In this document: in pieces, positions 26,101 to 33,823 of the stretch | Numbering within the stretch: the stretch's first letter is position 1 | How the letters are laid out: every line of letters starts with the position of its first letter | Source of the DNA: Pedobacter psychroterrae | Lineage (GTDB): Bacteria; Bacteroidota; Bacteroidia; Sphingobacteriales; Sphingobacteriaceae | DNA: 64,000 bases | Reading direction: 5' to 3' | Assembly: GCF_004331695.1 (NCBI RefSeq) | Contig: NZ_SJSL01000001.1 | Coordinates: forward strand, 248,001 to 312,000 | Notes under the pieces: model-generated | The model's input: the letters and a program-made list of their open reading frames with translations, nothing else | Told to the model about the DNA's origin: nothing | The model's database searches: none | Position numbers and translations under genes: made by a program

Positions 26101-27367
26101 AGGTCAGCTTAGCAAAGTTATCCGTGCCGGCGTTTGCCTGAAAGAATGAAATCACTGCGTTGGAATTGGTCTGTCGCGCTTCATCAGGCAGAACATCCAA
26201 TAAATTGTTGGACGCTCTTGGAAAAAGCGGGTTTTTAAATCCTGATGGGAGTGCTGACTTTCCGCCTTCAATCTGTACCGTATTAAAAGGTCTGTTTTCT
26301 CCCAGGTCTATCAAGCCCAACACATCCCTCGAATCCTGGGTATTACCCGTTTTATTGGTGATCCATACTTCAATTTTAGTAATGATAATACCAGAGGTAA
26401 TTGTCGGTGGATTTGACAGTGCCTTATTATAGTTTTCCCTGAAATATTGGGCTAAGAAATAATGTTTATTAGCTTCATAATTATCGGCACTGATCCTATA
26501 CTCATTTTGCTGTGCACCATTGCTGATCTGTATTTCTCTTGATTGGGATTTTTGCTGTGTAAAAACAGTGTTTACGTTCAGTTTACCAAACTGCAATTGC
26601 GTTTTTACACCAAATAGTGTTTGGGTACCATTAATCAGCGTCGTGTTGAGCGGTAAGCTTACATTACCTGCTTCAATCTTTTTAATGATGTCATCTTCAC
26701 CTCCTGTATAGTCCAGCTTAACCTGGTTTTCAAAATCAAACTGAGCCTCAGTATTGTAATTCATATTAACCTTCAGTTTGGTACCGATATTTCCGATAAC
26801 ATCCATCTGGATCCGCTGATTAAAATCGAAATTTCCCTGAACCCGCTGCTGCTCATTAAATAAAGGATTTTCATTCTTATTTATCCTGCCCAGGAATGTC
26901 AGTTCAGCTTCACCTCTCGGCTGAATGTCGATGGTTGTGCCGCCAAATATCCGCTCAAAAGCTTTACTGTTGATCTTTAAACTTGGAATAATCCCTGTCT
27001 TTCTTACATCCTCTATTTCCAGGTTTGAAAGAGAACGCCAGTTTTCCCTTTTAATCTCGCTGCTGATCAGACGCTGGTATTCTTCAACCGTCAGGTATTG
27101 TGGCGGTGCCAGCAAACGGTCTCCTATTAACTGCCTCACTATATATTTCTTGTTGACTACATCGTATTCAACATCTCTTTTTATATTGTCCGGCATCGGA
27201 TAAAAGGGATTAGACAAAGACCTTAATCCCAATCGCTGTTTTTCTTTTATCCCAAAGGAATTCCTTGAGGTATCCCCCACAGATCTTGATGGAATCGTCT
27301 GCGAAAAAGTTTCTCCCGCCACAACCGATAACATTAAAAAGAAAATGAGTTTTAAGGCGTTTCTCAA
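20189..27367 (-). CDS. sprA: SprA, outer-membrane translocon of type IX secretion / gliding motility
   Basis: 2392 residues, the size of SprA (Sov) proteins, which form a giant outer-membrane beta-barrel that secretes type IX substrates. It starts with TTG 27367; the residues MRNALKLIFFLMLSVVAG form a signal peptide, and no ATG upstream is available. SprA-like blocks include repeated FxGTRLDYKVNNKLNLGG, the SGEFAQLVPGHPK segment, GLDKSAQVWFNELRLTEFD and a C-terminus of alternating strands ending FGFSLRITLN. It follows ruvA by 13 bp. Which cargo it exports cannot be told; other T9SS genes (gldKLMN, sprE, sprT) are not in this window. Note that the SprT-like protein at 16138 is unrelated to T9SS SprT. 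Confidence 0.96.
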   Translation of the reverse strand: MRNALKLIFFLMLSVVAGETFSQTIPSRSVGDTSRNSFGIKEKQRLGLRSLSNPFYPMPDNIKRDVEYDVVNKKYIVRQLIGDRLLAPPQYLTVEEYQRLISSEIKRENWRSLSNLEIEDVRKTGIIPSLKINSKAFERIFGGTTIDIQPRGEAELTFLGRINKNENPLFNEQQRVQGNFDFNQRIQMDVIGNIGTKLKVNMNYNTEAQFDFENQVKLDYTGGEDDIIKKIEAGNVSLPLNTTLINGTQTLFGVKTQLQFGKLNVNTVFTQQKSQSREIQISNGAQQNEYRISADNYEANKHYFLAQYFRENYNKALSNPPTITSGIIITKIEVWITNKTGNTQDSRDVLGLIDLGENRPFNTVQIEGGKSALPSGFKNPLFPRASNNLLDVLPDEARQTNSNAVISFFQANAGTDNFAKLTYARKLADREFTFHPKLGYISLNNSLNTDEVLAVSYRYTFNGVEYQVGEFSTDVPFDQATPKVLFAKLLKNETTKTNLPTWDLMMKNIYSIGGYQISQQNFKLDILRIDEKSGIERPVITEGEKLDAFKRPLKDKLWIQVASLDRLNQQDELKPDGIFDFEAEENPFGTNSGANSFGNSNSANSSGNSNAVLITNTKNGYITIDPLNGRIVFPLVEPFGKDLADQFLPSEQAFIDKYTFTALYDSTKVIAQQLFTRQNRYVIKGSYQSEIASEFSLNSINVPEGSVKVFAGTIPLQEGTDFTVDYQGGRVQILNTALLVSGQPIRISTENNELFGLQQRSLFGTRLDYKVNNKLNLGGTFMNLSEKPLTPKVNIGEEPISNTIWGLDVNYSSASRFLTKLVDKLPFISTKVPSNITFSGEFAQLVPGHPKALDFAGQKSGISYLDDFEASRSVIDLKSAIAWQLSGTPQLFPESQLIDNLAYGFNRARVAFYNIDPTFYNRNASNIPANLRNNRNELSNHYVREIIEQEVFPFKETSTGQAITLPTLDIAFYPTLRGHYNYTTTGFGADGSLTNPKSRWGGLFRRIETNDFEALNIEFIELWVMDPNIYKPNSAGGDLYFNLGNISEDILKDGRKSLENGLPADGDPTKYDETNWGRVPKLQPVVQAFDNDPVARRSQDVGLDGLGNADEKGKFAAVINQIKSQLNAEAAAAIDNDPSSDDYSYYRSGALDQANAGILKRYEKYNGTEGNSKTPQQSREDFGVDNSASTSLPDGEDINRDNNMTQSDEYFQYRVSMRPGDLMVGQNFVTDKVTSDVKLANGETKPVTWYQIRIPLAQYQQKVGSIQDFKSIRFVRMFLTNFADTTVLRFGKIQLVRGEWRQYNANNDASQVIVDQALQPANPDNSTIEVATVNIEENGKRVPIPYVVPPGIEREQDFSNYRGDTRQNEQSLAVTVKNLRDGYGRAAFKTAINDFRSYKHLEMFIHLEALPNTTINDNELSAFLRIGTDNQDNYYEYSQPLKVTNPGTSDPYAIWPEQNRLDIELEVFQNAKIARNRALLNGQPWPVNIPFDFVENGRTITIKGQPDMSKVRVYMLGIKNPLRKQASTGEDDGLDKSAQVWFNELRLTEFDERGGWAATARMNAQLADFADVNISGSKSTIGFGSLEKRVSERNRADNVFFDISSSMELGKFLPKKAAIKIPMFVSYSNQISTPQYDPRTPDVELKNALDGATRAEKKEILNYAQDYTSRNSISFTNVRKERTDPDKIPKLWDIENLNASYANTKFAHRDFINQNSIQQTYRGSLAYNYAAQSRSYEPFNKIIKSNMLALLKEFNFSLLPNSINFRIDLDRYYSENSLRNNDPNNSIPINTTYNKNFLVTRVYGISWNLTRSLTLDFDATNYSIIDEPDGRIEGLKRDTLWQNLKRLGRTTDYSHNLNITYNLPINKIPGLDWLSVTTRYGTNFNWQTEPLSTLRDPLIDMGNTIQNSRIIQINPNLNLSSLYNKFGFVRRAKDAGDKSSSADFFVGLLTSVKNIVGSYVQNKGIFLPGYLPTTNYLGIDNITGAPGLGFVFGSQKDIRGMALNNAWITRDTLQSQLYINTLREDLSFSSMVEPIQDLVITLTANKNRTLNYSTNFRYDTSLSGFENLSPYTTGDYSVSFLSLGTAFSEKAGGTASRLFSQFMVNRQVISQRLGALNSNSSGAKSSGYADGYDKSSQDVVVSAFLAAYTGKDAASSSLSSFPKIPLPNWRLNYRGLTRLGFLAERFSSIDIRHSYRSVYSVNSFNSLVRYEERNGAVNSRDVNGNFLPFYQYAQVTIAEQFSPLIGIDTRFKNNVSANFELGRSRLLGLSMSNSQLAQLSENNMVFGLGYRTNKFRFPFGMFKQLKMENNMDFKLDIALRDNKTVIYRADIAEAEVSSGAKNITLRPSVDYVLNQRFNIRLFYDSNITKPYTSQTFNTAFTNFGFSLRITLN

Positions 27368-27380
27368 GGGTTTAAAAAGA

Positions 27381-27965
27381 TTATAAATTTTTTAAAGCCA
27401 GTTTGATCATTTGTTCTATTGACAAATCTGTTCCCCCGGTTTTTAATGCGTTCTCTATCGCTTTTTCTGAAGCGGGCTTAGCAAATCCCAGCATCATTAA
27501 GGCAGATAAAGCTTCTTCTTTTATAGTATTATTTAGCGGCGCGGCAATCAGCGATCCTGATCCTTCTTTCTTTAGCTTATCCTGTAATTCCAATACCAAA
27601 CGCTGTGCAGATTTCACTCCTATGCCCTTTATACGCTGTATTAAGGGTAAATCAGCATTTACGATGGCTGTTTGTATTTCATTGGGGGTAATGGAGGAAA
27701 GCATCATTCTTCCCGTATTCGGACCAATGCCTGATACAGAAATAAGGTGCAGGAACAACCTGCGCTCACCCTCTTCGGCAAAACCATAAAGGGTATGTGC
27801 ATCTTCTTTTATGTGAAGCCAGACGTACACCTTACAGCGTTCCTCATTAGCCAGGCTGCTATAGGTATTTAATGATATATTAAGATGATAGCCTATACCT
27901 CCGGCTTCTACTACAATATACGCAGGGCATTTAAAGGTTAGCCTACCATCAATATAATCATACAT
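27381..27965 (-). CDS. ruvA: Holliday junction branch migration protein RuvA
   Basis: 194 residues. N-terminal OB-fold (MYDYIDGRLTFKCPAYIVVE), two helix-hairpin-helix motifs (SVSGIGPNTGRMML and KGIGVKSAQRLVLEL) and the C-terminal three-helix domain that contacts RuvB (EEALSALMMLGF). RuvA tetramers hold the four-way junction while RuvB drives branch migration. It lies 4 bp after the malic enzyme gene and 13 bp before sprA, so these three form one operon. Confidence 0.97.
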   Translation of the reverse strand: MYDYIDGRLTFKCPAYIVVEAGGIGYHLNISLNTYSSLANEERCKVYVWLHIKEDAHTLYGFAEEGERRLFLHLISVSGIGPNTGRMMLSSITPNEIQTAIVNADLPLIQRIKGIGVKSAQRLVLELQDKLKKEGSGSLIAAPLNNTIKEEALSALMMLGFAKPASEKAIENALKTGGTDLSIEQMIKLALKNL

Positions 27966-27969
27966 TCGT

Positions 27970-30285
27970 TTACTTTTTAGAAATTCGTTTTAATATACCA
28001 CCTTTTTTGGAATTAGCCTCTTCCTCTTTCCCCTGTACATCTAAAACTGCGATCGTTACCATATTCACAATCTCTCTAACAGAGCTGCCTAGCTGCACAA
28101 TATGTACCGGCTTTTTTAAACCCAGCAAAATTGGGCCTACTGCCTCGGCCTCTCCAAGTTCCTGTAACAATTTGTAAGCTATATTCCCCGATTCAAGATT
28201 AGGAAATATCAAGGTATTTGCCGGTGCCTCTACTAGTCTGCTAAAAGGAAAATTGTCTTTCAGCAATTCATTATTAATAGCAAAATTACCCTGCATTTCA
28301 CCATCAACCACAATATGCGGATGTTGTTCATGCAATATTTTAACGGCTTTTCTTACCTTTTCAGGCACAGTCCCTTCATTTGAGCCAAAATTAGAATAAG
28401 AAAGCAAAGCAATTCTTGGCTGTATATTGAATTTCCTTACAGATCTTTCCAGCAGTAAAGTCAGATCTACCAGTTCCTCTACCGTTGGGTCAACGTTTAC
28501 CGTTGTATCTCCAAAAAATACAGGTCCCTTTTTAGTCATCATCATATACATCCCTGCCACACGGTTCACGCCTTCTTCAGTCCCAATGATCTGTAAAGCA
28601 GGCTTAATGGTAGTTGCATAGTTTTTTGTCAGTCCTGAGATCAGTGCATCTGCTTCACCAAATTCTACCATTGAGGCACCAAAATAATTTCTGTCACGCA
28701 GAAATTTGTTAGCTTCAAGTGACGTAATCCCTCTTCGCTGTCTTTTTTCATACAGGGCATCTGCATACTTAGCCATCCGAACCGGTTCTTCAAAAGGATC
28801 CATGATCACTACACCTTCCAGATCCAGTGCATTCTCTTCGATGATCTTTTTGATGATCTCTTTATTGCCCAGCAATATTGGGATGGCAATGTTTTCATCT
28901 TTAACGATCTGGGCAGCTTTCAGTATTTTATAGTTATCCGCCTCTGCAAATACTACACGTTTCGGATCAGACTTAGCTTTACTCGTAATGGCACGCATGA
29001 TCGCATCATCTCCGCCCAATCTGCGTTTTAGCTGCTCTTCATAAGCATCCCAATCCGTTATCACCTTACGTGCCACACCCGATTCTATTGCCGCTTTGGC
29101 AACCGCCAGTGATACATTGGTCAGCAGGCGCGTATCCATCGGCTTAGGAATAATGTACTCCTTCCCGAACTTGATGTTTTTCTGATTATAGGCCATGTTA
29201 ACAGCCTCTGGTACTGATTTTTTTGCCAATTCCGCAATGGCATTTACCGCAGCTATTTTCATTGGCTCATTGATCCCGGTAGCCCTTACATCCAGGGCTC
29301 CTCTAAAGATGTATGGAAAACCCAGCACATTATTCACCTGGTTTGGATAGTCGGAGCGACCGGTAGCCATGATCAGGTCTTTGCGTGAATTAATGGCCAG
29401 TTCATAAGCAATTTCCGGATCAGGATTTGACATGGCAAACACAATTGGGTTTTTTGCCATAGACTTCAGCATTTCCTCTGTTACACAGTTGGCAGACGAC
29501 AAGCCGATAAATACATCCGAATCTTTCATCGCCTCAGCGAGTGTATCCAGCTTCCTTGAAGTAGCAAACTCAGCCTTTATCTCATCCAGGTTTTCCCTGG
29601 TGTTTCTAATCACACCAGAGCGGTCACACATGACAATATTTTCCTTTTTAGCTCCCAACGACACGTACAATCTGGTACAGGAGATAGCCGCAGCACCGGC
29701 GCCATTCACTACAATCCTGATTTTTTCCATTTTCTTACGCTGCAGTTCACAGGCATTGATCAATGCTGCTGCAGAAATAATAGCGGTGCCATGCTGGTCG
29801 TCATGCATCACCGGAATATTCATCTCTTCCTTCAGTCTGCGTTCTATTTCAAAGCACTCGGGAGCTTTAATATCTTCCAGGTTTATTCCACCAAATGTAG
29901 GCTCAAGGGCCTTTACTATCTTAACAAAATCATCTACATTTTTAGTATCCAGTTCCAGGTCAAAGACATCAATGTCTGCAAATATTTTAAATAACAGACC
30001 TTTTCCTTCCATCACGGGTTTACCCGCTGCAGCCCCGATATCACCTAAGCCTAATACCGCCGTACCATTACTGATCACGGCAACTAAATTACCTTTGGCT
30101 GTATATTTGTAAACTTCGTCAGGGTTTTCTGCTATCCTTAAACATGGCTCGGCCACGCCTGGTGAGTAAGCTAACGCTAAGTCTCTTTGGGAGTTAGTTG
30201 GTTTTGTCGGTACAACCTGAATTTTACCGGGCCGACCCTGAGAGTGGTAATCTAAAGCATCCTGTTTCCTGTTTATTTTACTCAT
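27970..30285 (-). CDS. maeB: NADP-dependent malic enzyme with phosphotransacetylase-like domain
   Basis: 771 residues, the long MaeB architecture. The malic domain (about 20-160) includes AYSPGVAEPCLRI and MHDDQHGTAIISAAAL, followed by the NAD(P)-binding domain (VVNGAGAAAISCTRLY, ATGRSDYPNQVNN). From about 440 a phosphotransacetylase-related domain follows (VVFAEADNYKILKAA, NFPFSRLVEAPANTLIFPN), which in MaeB acts in regulation and oligomerisation rather than acetyl transfer. The enzyme decarboxylates malate to pyruvate with NADP reduction. It leads the maeB-ruvA-sprA operon. Confidence 0.95.
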   Translation of the reverse strand: MSKINRKQDALDYHSQGRPGKIQVVPTKPTNSQRDLALAYSPGVAEPCLRIAENPDEVYKYTAKGNLVAVISNGTAVLGLGDIGAAAGKPVMEGKGLLFKIFADIDVFDLELDTKNVDDFVKIVKALEPTFGGINLEDIKAPECFEIERRLKEEMNIPVMHDDQHGTAIISAAALINACELQRKKMEKIRIVVNGAGAAAISCTRLYVSLGAKKENIVMCDRSGVIRNTRENLDEIKAEFATSRKLDTLAEAMKDSDVFIGLSSANCVTEEMLKSMAKNPIVFAMSNPDPEIAYELAINSRKDLIMATGRSDYPNQVNNVLGFPYIFRGALDVRATGINEPMKIAAVNAIAELAKKSVPEAVNMAYNQKNIKFGKEYIIPKPMDTRLLTNVSLAVAKAAIESGVARKVITDWDAYEEQLKRRLGGDDAIMRAITSKAKSDPKRVVFAEADNYKILKAAQIVKDENIAIPILLGNKEIIKKIIEENALDLEGVVIMDPFEEPVRMAKYADALYEKRQRRGITSLEANKFLRDRNYFGASMVEFGEADALISGLTKNYATTIKPALQIIGTEEGVNRVAGMYMMMTKKGPVFFGDTTVNVDPTVEELVDLTLLLERSVRKFNIQPRIALLSYSNFGSNEGTVPEKVRKAVKILHEQHPHIVVDGEMQGNFAINNELLKDNFPFSRLVEAPANTLIFPNLESGNIAYKLLQELGEAEAVGPILLGLKKPVHIVQLGSSVREIVNMVTIAVLDVQGKEEEANSKKGGILKRISKK

Positions 30286-30306
30286 AAATGGTCAATTGTA
30301 AAATGC

Positions 30307-30337
30307 CAAAGTTACAATTCTTTTAGTTAGCCCTAAA
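30307..30337 (-). promoter_or_regulatory. probable promoter of maeB-ruvA-sprA
   Basis: Minus strand: TTTA (30334-30337), a 19-bp spacer, then TAACTTTG (30307-30314), an exact -7 consensus with a one-mismatch -33. Transcription would begin near 30301, about 15 nt before the ATG. Confidence 0.55.
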
Positions 30338-30421
30338 ATAAAAAAAGCCCTTTGAAATATCCAATTACAGCGTGGAAATTGCATTAATGAACAAGTTGAA
30401 CAAGAATTACCGCTTTGTAAA

Positions 30422-31633
30422 TTACCCCTTAAATCTGCCGGAAATTGCAGATTCACCAGAAGCACTAAATACTTTTAGCTTTTGACCGGGTACGATCGTA
30501 GTGCCCTTTAATTTGTTCCAGACCTTAAGGTCCTGTACCTCTACATTATACTTATCAGCTATGGTACTCAAATTCTGGCCTTTACCAACCTTATGAAAGA
30601 AAAACAATGGCTTTTTTAGAACTTTTTTAGACAATCTCCTATCATCATTCGATGCCAGCACAACTTTCATATTACCACCGATATCAGTATTAAGTATATC
30701 ATAGATTTGAGCATAATCCTCAAAGCTTACTTTTGGTATAATGATCCGTTTTGGACTATCATCTGTCCCGTTTACTATTTTCTTCTTGTAGGATGGGTTT
30801 AGCAGACTGAGCTCCTGTTCATCCATATCTAATGCTTTTGCCAGTTCAGGAATAGAAACAAAATGGCTTACCTGTACCGTATCAGTAATCCTGGTATAAG
30901 TTGCTGTCTGCGATTTTATTTGGTGCTTATCAGAGCAGTTCATTACATACATAGCTGCTATAAATGCAGGCACATAATTTCTGGTTTCCAAAGGAAGGAA
31001 TCTTCTTAACTCCCAAAAATCCCTCGAATCAGCCTTCTCCATTGCCCGCTTCACATTACCCATTCCGCAATTGTAAGCGGCTATTGCTAAAAGCCAGTCT
31101 CCAAGCTCTTCATAAGCATCCCTGAAATAAGCAGCAGCGGCGTAGCTTGCCTGGATAGGATCTTTACGCTCATCAACAAAATTGTCCATGTTTAGTCCGT
31201 AGCCCTTTGCTGTACTAAACATAAACTGCCATATTCCTGTTGCCCCAACACGCGAAACAGCATGAGGGTTCATAGAAGATTCAATGATTGGAAGATATTT
31301 AATCTCTTCGGGAATATTATAGCTGTTCAGCGCTTTTTCAAAAATAGGAAAGTAATAGTCTGATAGTCCAAGCATTTTACCCATCATGTCTTTACGATTG
31401 CTATAAATAGCTATATATCTCTGAACATGTTCATTATAACTAAGCGGTACGATCTTCTGAATAGAATCCAGCCGGTTTTTATAGGTGAAATTATAATCCG
31501 TAAACATCATTGCTTCCGGCACTAACGGCACGGAAGTTGTATCATTCAGCTCAATTGTATGCGGTTGTCCTACTGCCAGGAAGCTGGTTAAGATTAGAAA
31601 TAAGCAGGCTGTAAAGTGTACTTTTAGTTTCAT
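30422..31633 (-). CDS. membrane-bound lytic transglycosylase MltD-like, with LysM
   Basis: About 403 residues from ATG 31633, giving a signal peptide MKLKVHFTACLFLILTSFLAVG. The SLT domain (about 85-230) carries the catalytic glutamate in IESSMNPHAVSRVGATGIWQ and the AAYNCGMGNVKRAM motif. One clear LysM module is at the C-terminus (VGKGQNLSTIADKYNVEVQDL), and a weaker one may lie around 255-300. It cleaves the glycan strands of peptidoglycan to anhydromuropeptides during wall remodelling. It follows gatA by 11 bp. Confidence 0.92.
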   Translation of the reverse strand: MKLKVHFTACLFLILTSFLAVGQPHTIELNDTTSVPLVPEAMMFTDYNFTYKNRLDSIQKIVPLSYNEHVQRYIAIYSNRKDMMGKMLGLSDYYFPIFEKALNSYNIPEEIKYLPIIESSMNPHAVSRVGATGIWQFMFSTAKGYGLNMDNFVDERKDPIQASYAAAAYFRDAYEELGDWLLAIAAYNCGMGNVKRAMEKADSRDFWELRRFLPLETRNYVPAFIAAMYVMNCSDKHQIKSQTATYTRITDTVQVSHFVSIPELAKALDMDEQELSLLNPSYKKKIVNGTDDSPKRIIIPKVSFEDYAQIYDILNTDIGGNMKVVLASNDDRRLSKKVLKKPLFFFHKVGKGQNLSTIADKYNVEVQDLKVWNKLKGTTIVPGQKLKVFSASGESAISGRFKG

Positions 31634-31644
31634 AGGCAATCATA

Positions 31645-33087
31645 TCAGTTGTCTTGATCTTGCGTATTTAAAAATTCGTTGGAAAGACTAAGCAGTTCTT
31701 TTTCATGGAAGTGCTTGGCCATTAATTGAATACTTAACGGCAAACCATCTGAATTATTGCCCAGTGGTACCGCAATTGCAGGAATACCTGTCAAGGAAGC
31801 CAATACTGTAAATATATCTGCCATATACATTACCAGCGGATCATCAATATTTTCTCCGATCTTAAATGCCGGGGTAGGTGTGACAGGAGTGATGATCACG
31901 TCAAAGTCCATTAGCATGGATTCCATCTTTTCCCTGATCAGCCTTCTCACCTGTTGCGCCTTTTGATAATAAGCATCATAATATCCTGCACTCAGTACAA
32001 ATGTTCCCAGCAGGATGCGTTTCTTAACCTCATCTCCAAAACCTTCGGCCCTTGATTTCTTATATAATTCATTAAGATTAGTAGCCTCCAGATTACGGTG
32101 ACCATAATGCACCCCGTCATATCTTGACAGGTTTGACGAGGCTTCAGCAGTAGTAAGCACATAATACGCAGGCACTAAATAATCCAGCAGATCAAATGAA
32201 ACATATTCTATGGAATGGCCCTGAGCTTTAAAAACTTCAATGGCTTCCAAAATAGCCGCTTTAATGTCTTTATCAAGCGCCTCACTTTCCAGGGTTTCTT
32301 TTAATACCGCAATTTTCTTTTTTGATCCGGCGCTGAGACCCGCAGTATAAGCAGGTACTGCCTCCCTTGATACAGTGCTATCATGATCGTCGGCTCCGGC
32401 CAATACTTCCAGCAACAATGCAGCATCACCAACAGAAGAGGTAATGGTACCCACCTGATCAAAAGATGAGGCGTAAGCAATTACTCCATAACGTGAAATA
32501 CGGCCATAGGTTGGTTTCAAACCAATACAGCCACAAAAAGCAGCTGGCTGCCTTACTGACCCTCCAGTATCTGTCCCAAGTGCAGAAAGGCACATATCTG
32601 CCTGTACTGCTACCGCCGAGCCACCTGAAGAGCCCCCCGCAACTTTCTCCGGATTTGCAGCATTTTTTACTGCCCCATAAAAAGAAGTCTCATTAGAACC
32701 GCCCATCGCAAACTCGTCGCAGTTCAACCGCCCTATGATGACTGCATCTTCATTGAGCAGACGTTCAACTACAGTTGCAGAATAAGGCGAAACAAAACCT
32801 TCCAGCATCCTGGAAGAGGCTGTAACTTCATGGTCTTTATAACAAATATTGTCCTTGATTCCAATCACCATACCAGCAAGTCTTCCGGCAGAACCCTTAT
32901 CTATCTTTTCCTGAACAAGTCTTGCCCGTTCAGCTGCTGAATAAAAAAACACCTCATTAAATGCGTTGAGGTGTTGATGAGTTTCTATTTGCTTGAAATA
33001 ATACTGCAATAACTCAGGCAAACTGAGTTTTTTTTGACCAATAAGTGCTTGTATCTCTGCTAAGGAGCTATACTTCTTCAATTTCAA
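31645..33087 (-). CDS. gatA: glutamyl-tRNA(Gln) amidotransferase subunit A
   Basis: 480 residues, apparently starting at TTG 33087 (a second TTG lies at 33081); no in-frame ATG precedes it before a stop. The amidase signature Ser-cisSer-Lys triad is visible: K in GIKDNICYKD, the GGSSGGSAVAV loop and S in GTDTGGSVRQPA. It hydrolyses glutamine to supply ammonia for converting Glu-tRNA(Gln) to Gln-tRNA(Gln). gatB and gatC are not nearby, usual in Bacteroidota where these genes are scattered. A general amidase is a less likely alternative given length and the full GatA-type C-terminus. Confidence 0.93.
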   Translation of the reverse strand: MKLKKYSSLAEIQALIGQKKLSLPELLQYYFKQIETHQHLNAFNEVFFYSAAERARLVQEKIDKGSAGRLAGMVIGIKDNICYKDHEVTASSRMLEGFVSPYSATVVERLLNEDAVIIGRLNCDEFAMGGSNETSFYGAVKNAANPEKVAGGSSGGSAVAVQADMCLSALGTDTGGSVRQPAAFCGCIGLKPTYGRISRYGVIAYASSFDQVGTITSSVGDAALLLEVLAGADDHDSTVSREAVPAYTAGLSAGSKKKIAVLKETLESEALDKDIKAAILEAIEVFKAQGHSIEYVSFDLLDYLVPAYYVLTTAEASSNLSRYDGVHYGHRNLEATNLNELYKKSRAEGFGDEVKKRILLGTFVLSAGYYDAYYQKAQQVRRLIREKMESMLMDFDVIITPVTPTPAFKIGENIDDPLVMYMADIFTVLASLTGIPAIAVPLGNNSDGLPLSIQLMAKHFHEKELLSLSNEFLNTQDQDN

Positions 33088-33125
33088 GAATACATTTTAG
33101 GATTAAAAATTCTGTTCGGAAAACC

Positions 33126-33338
33126 CTACAAAGGTTTATCAGTATTGGTGTGTTTACGATCTACCGGATCATTACCATCTAAACCATCCTTACCATCTTT
33201 AAATTCTTTAATCCCTTTACCAAGACCACGCATTAGTTCAGGAATTTTTCTACCTCCGAAAAGCAATAATACAATTACAAGGATGATCGCAATTTCTGCG
33301 CCTCCAAGGCCCAGGGCTAATATTGTTGTATTTAACAT
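33126..33338 (-). CDS. TatA/E-type twin-arginine translocase protein (short)
   Basis: 70 residues: an N-terminal membrane helix ([22 protein letters not shown]), the TatA hinge and amphipathic helix ([20 protein letters not shown]) and a short charged tail. TatA oligomers form the export pathway for folded proteins with TatC. It follows a second, longer TatA-type gene by 10 bp; the two are probably co-transcribed and may have different roles. Confidence 0.93.
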   Translation of the reverse strand: MLNTTILALGLGGAEIAIILVIVLLLFGGRKIPELMRGLGKGIKEFKDGKDGLDGNDPVDRKHTNTDKPL

Positions 33339-33348
33339 GATATTTTAG

Positions 33349-33741
33349 TTAAAGTTGAGTTTTATCTGTTTCTATTCTTGTGTTCTGGTTATCATTTTCC
33401 GCCACAGGTTCTGTTTTATCAAAATTTATAGCGCTTTTTTCAGTATCCCCTGCATACATATGCTCACTTACTTCAGGTTCTGAAGGATGGTGGCGATTGT
33501 TATTATTATGATCACTGATCATCGAATCAACCTCTTCAACTATACCTACGGAGTTTATGTTACGATGGATTTCTCTTTTAACACCTTCTGATGCATCTTT
33601 GAAATCCCTGATCCCTTTTCCCAGTCCCCTTGCCAGTTCAGGCAATTTTTTACCTCCAAATAACAAAAGTACAACAGCCAAGATAAGCATTATCTCGCCT
33701 CCGCCCATGTTCAGGAAATCTATTAACGTTCCTCTATACAT
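33349..33741 (-). CDS. TatA-type twin-arginine translocase protein (long tail)
   Basis: 130 residues: a membrane helix ([18 protein letters not shown]), then [21 protein letters not shown], the TatA hinge and amphipathic helix, followed by a 70-residue hydrophilic tail rich in Asn, Glu and His ([13 protein letters not shown]). By helix sequence it is TatA-like, although the long tail recalls TatB; no separate TatB is present. It is first of the Tat pair and has its own promoter at 33772-33803. tatC is at 8975. Confidence 0.9.
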   Translation of the reverse strand: MYRGTLIDFLNMGGGEIMLILAVVLLLFGGKKLPELARGLGKGIRDFKDASEGVKREIHRNINSVGIVEEVDSMISDHNNNNRHHPSEPEVSEHMYAGDTEKSAINFDKTEPVAENDNQNTRIETDKTQL

Positions 33742-33771
33742 CTTCTTCTCTGGTTTTTATTTTATTGTGTA

Positions 33772-33803
33772 CAAACTTAGATAAAATTTTTATCGATCTC
33801 TAA
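33772..33803 (-). promoter_or_regulatory. promoter of the TatA pair, with palindrome in the spacer
   Basis: Minus strand: TTAG (33800-33803), a 20-bp spacer, then TAAGTTTG (33772-33779), exact -7. The spacer contains the perfect 15-bp palindrome GATAAAATTTTTATC (33780-33794), a possible regulator site. Confidence 0.55.
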
Positions 33804-33823
33804 GTATTTATTGTTCAATTTTT

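Noticed and set aside
29432-30112. 226-codon plus-strand frame opposite the malic enzyme
   Set aside because: Antisense shadow of a highly conserved gene; composition is Ser/Ile-rich as expected for the reverse of this coding sequence, with no domain.
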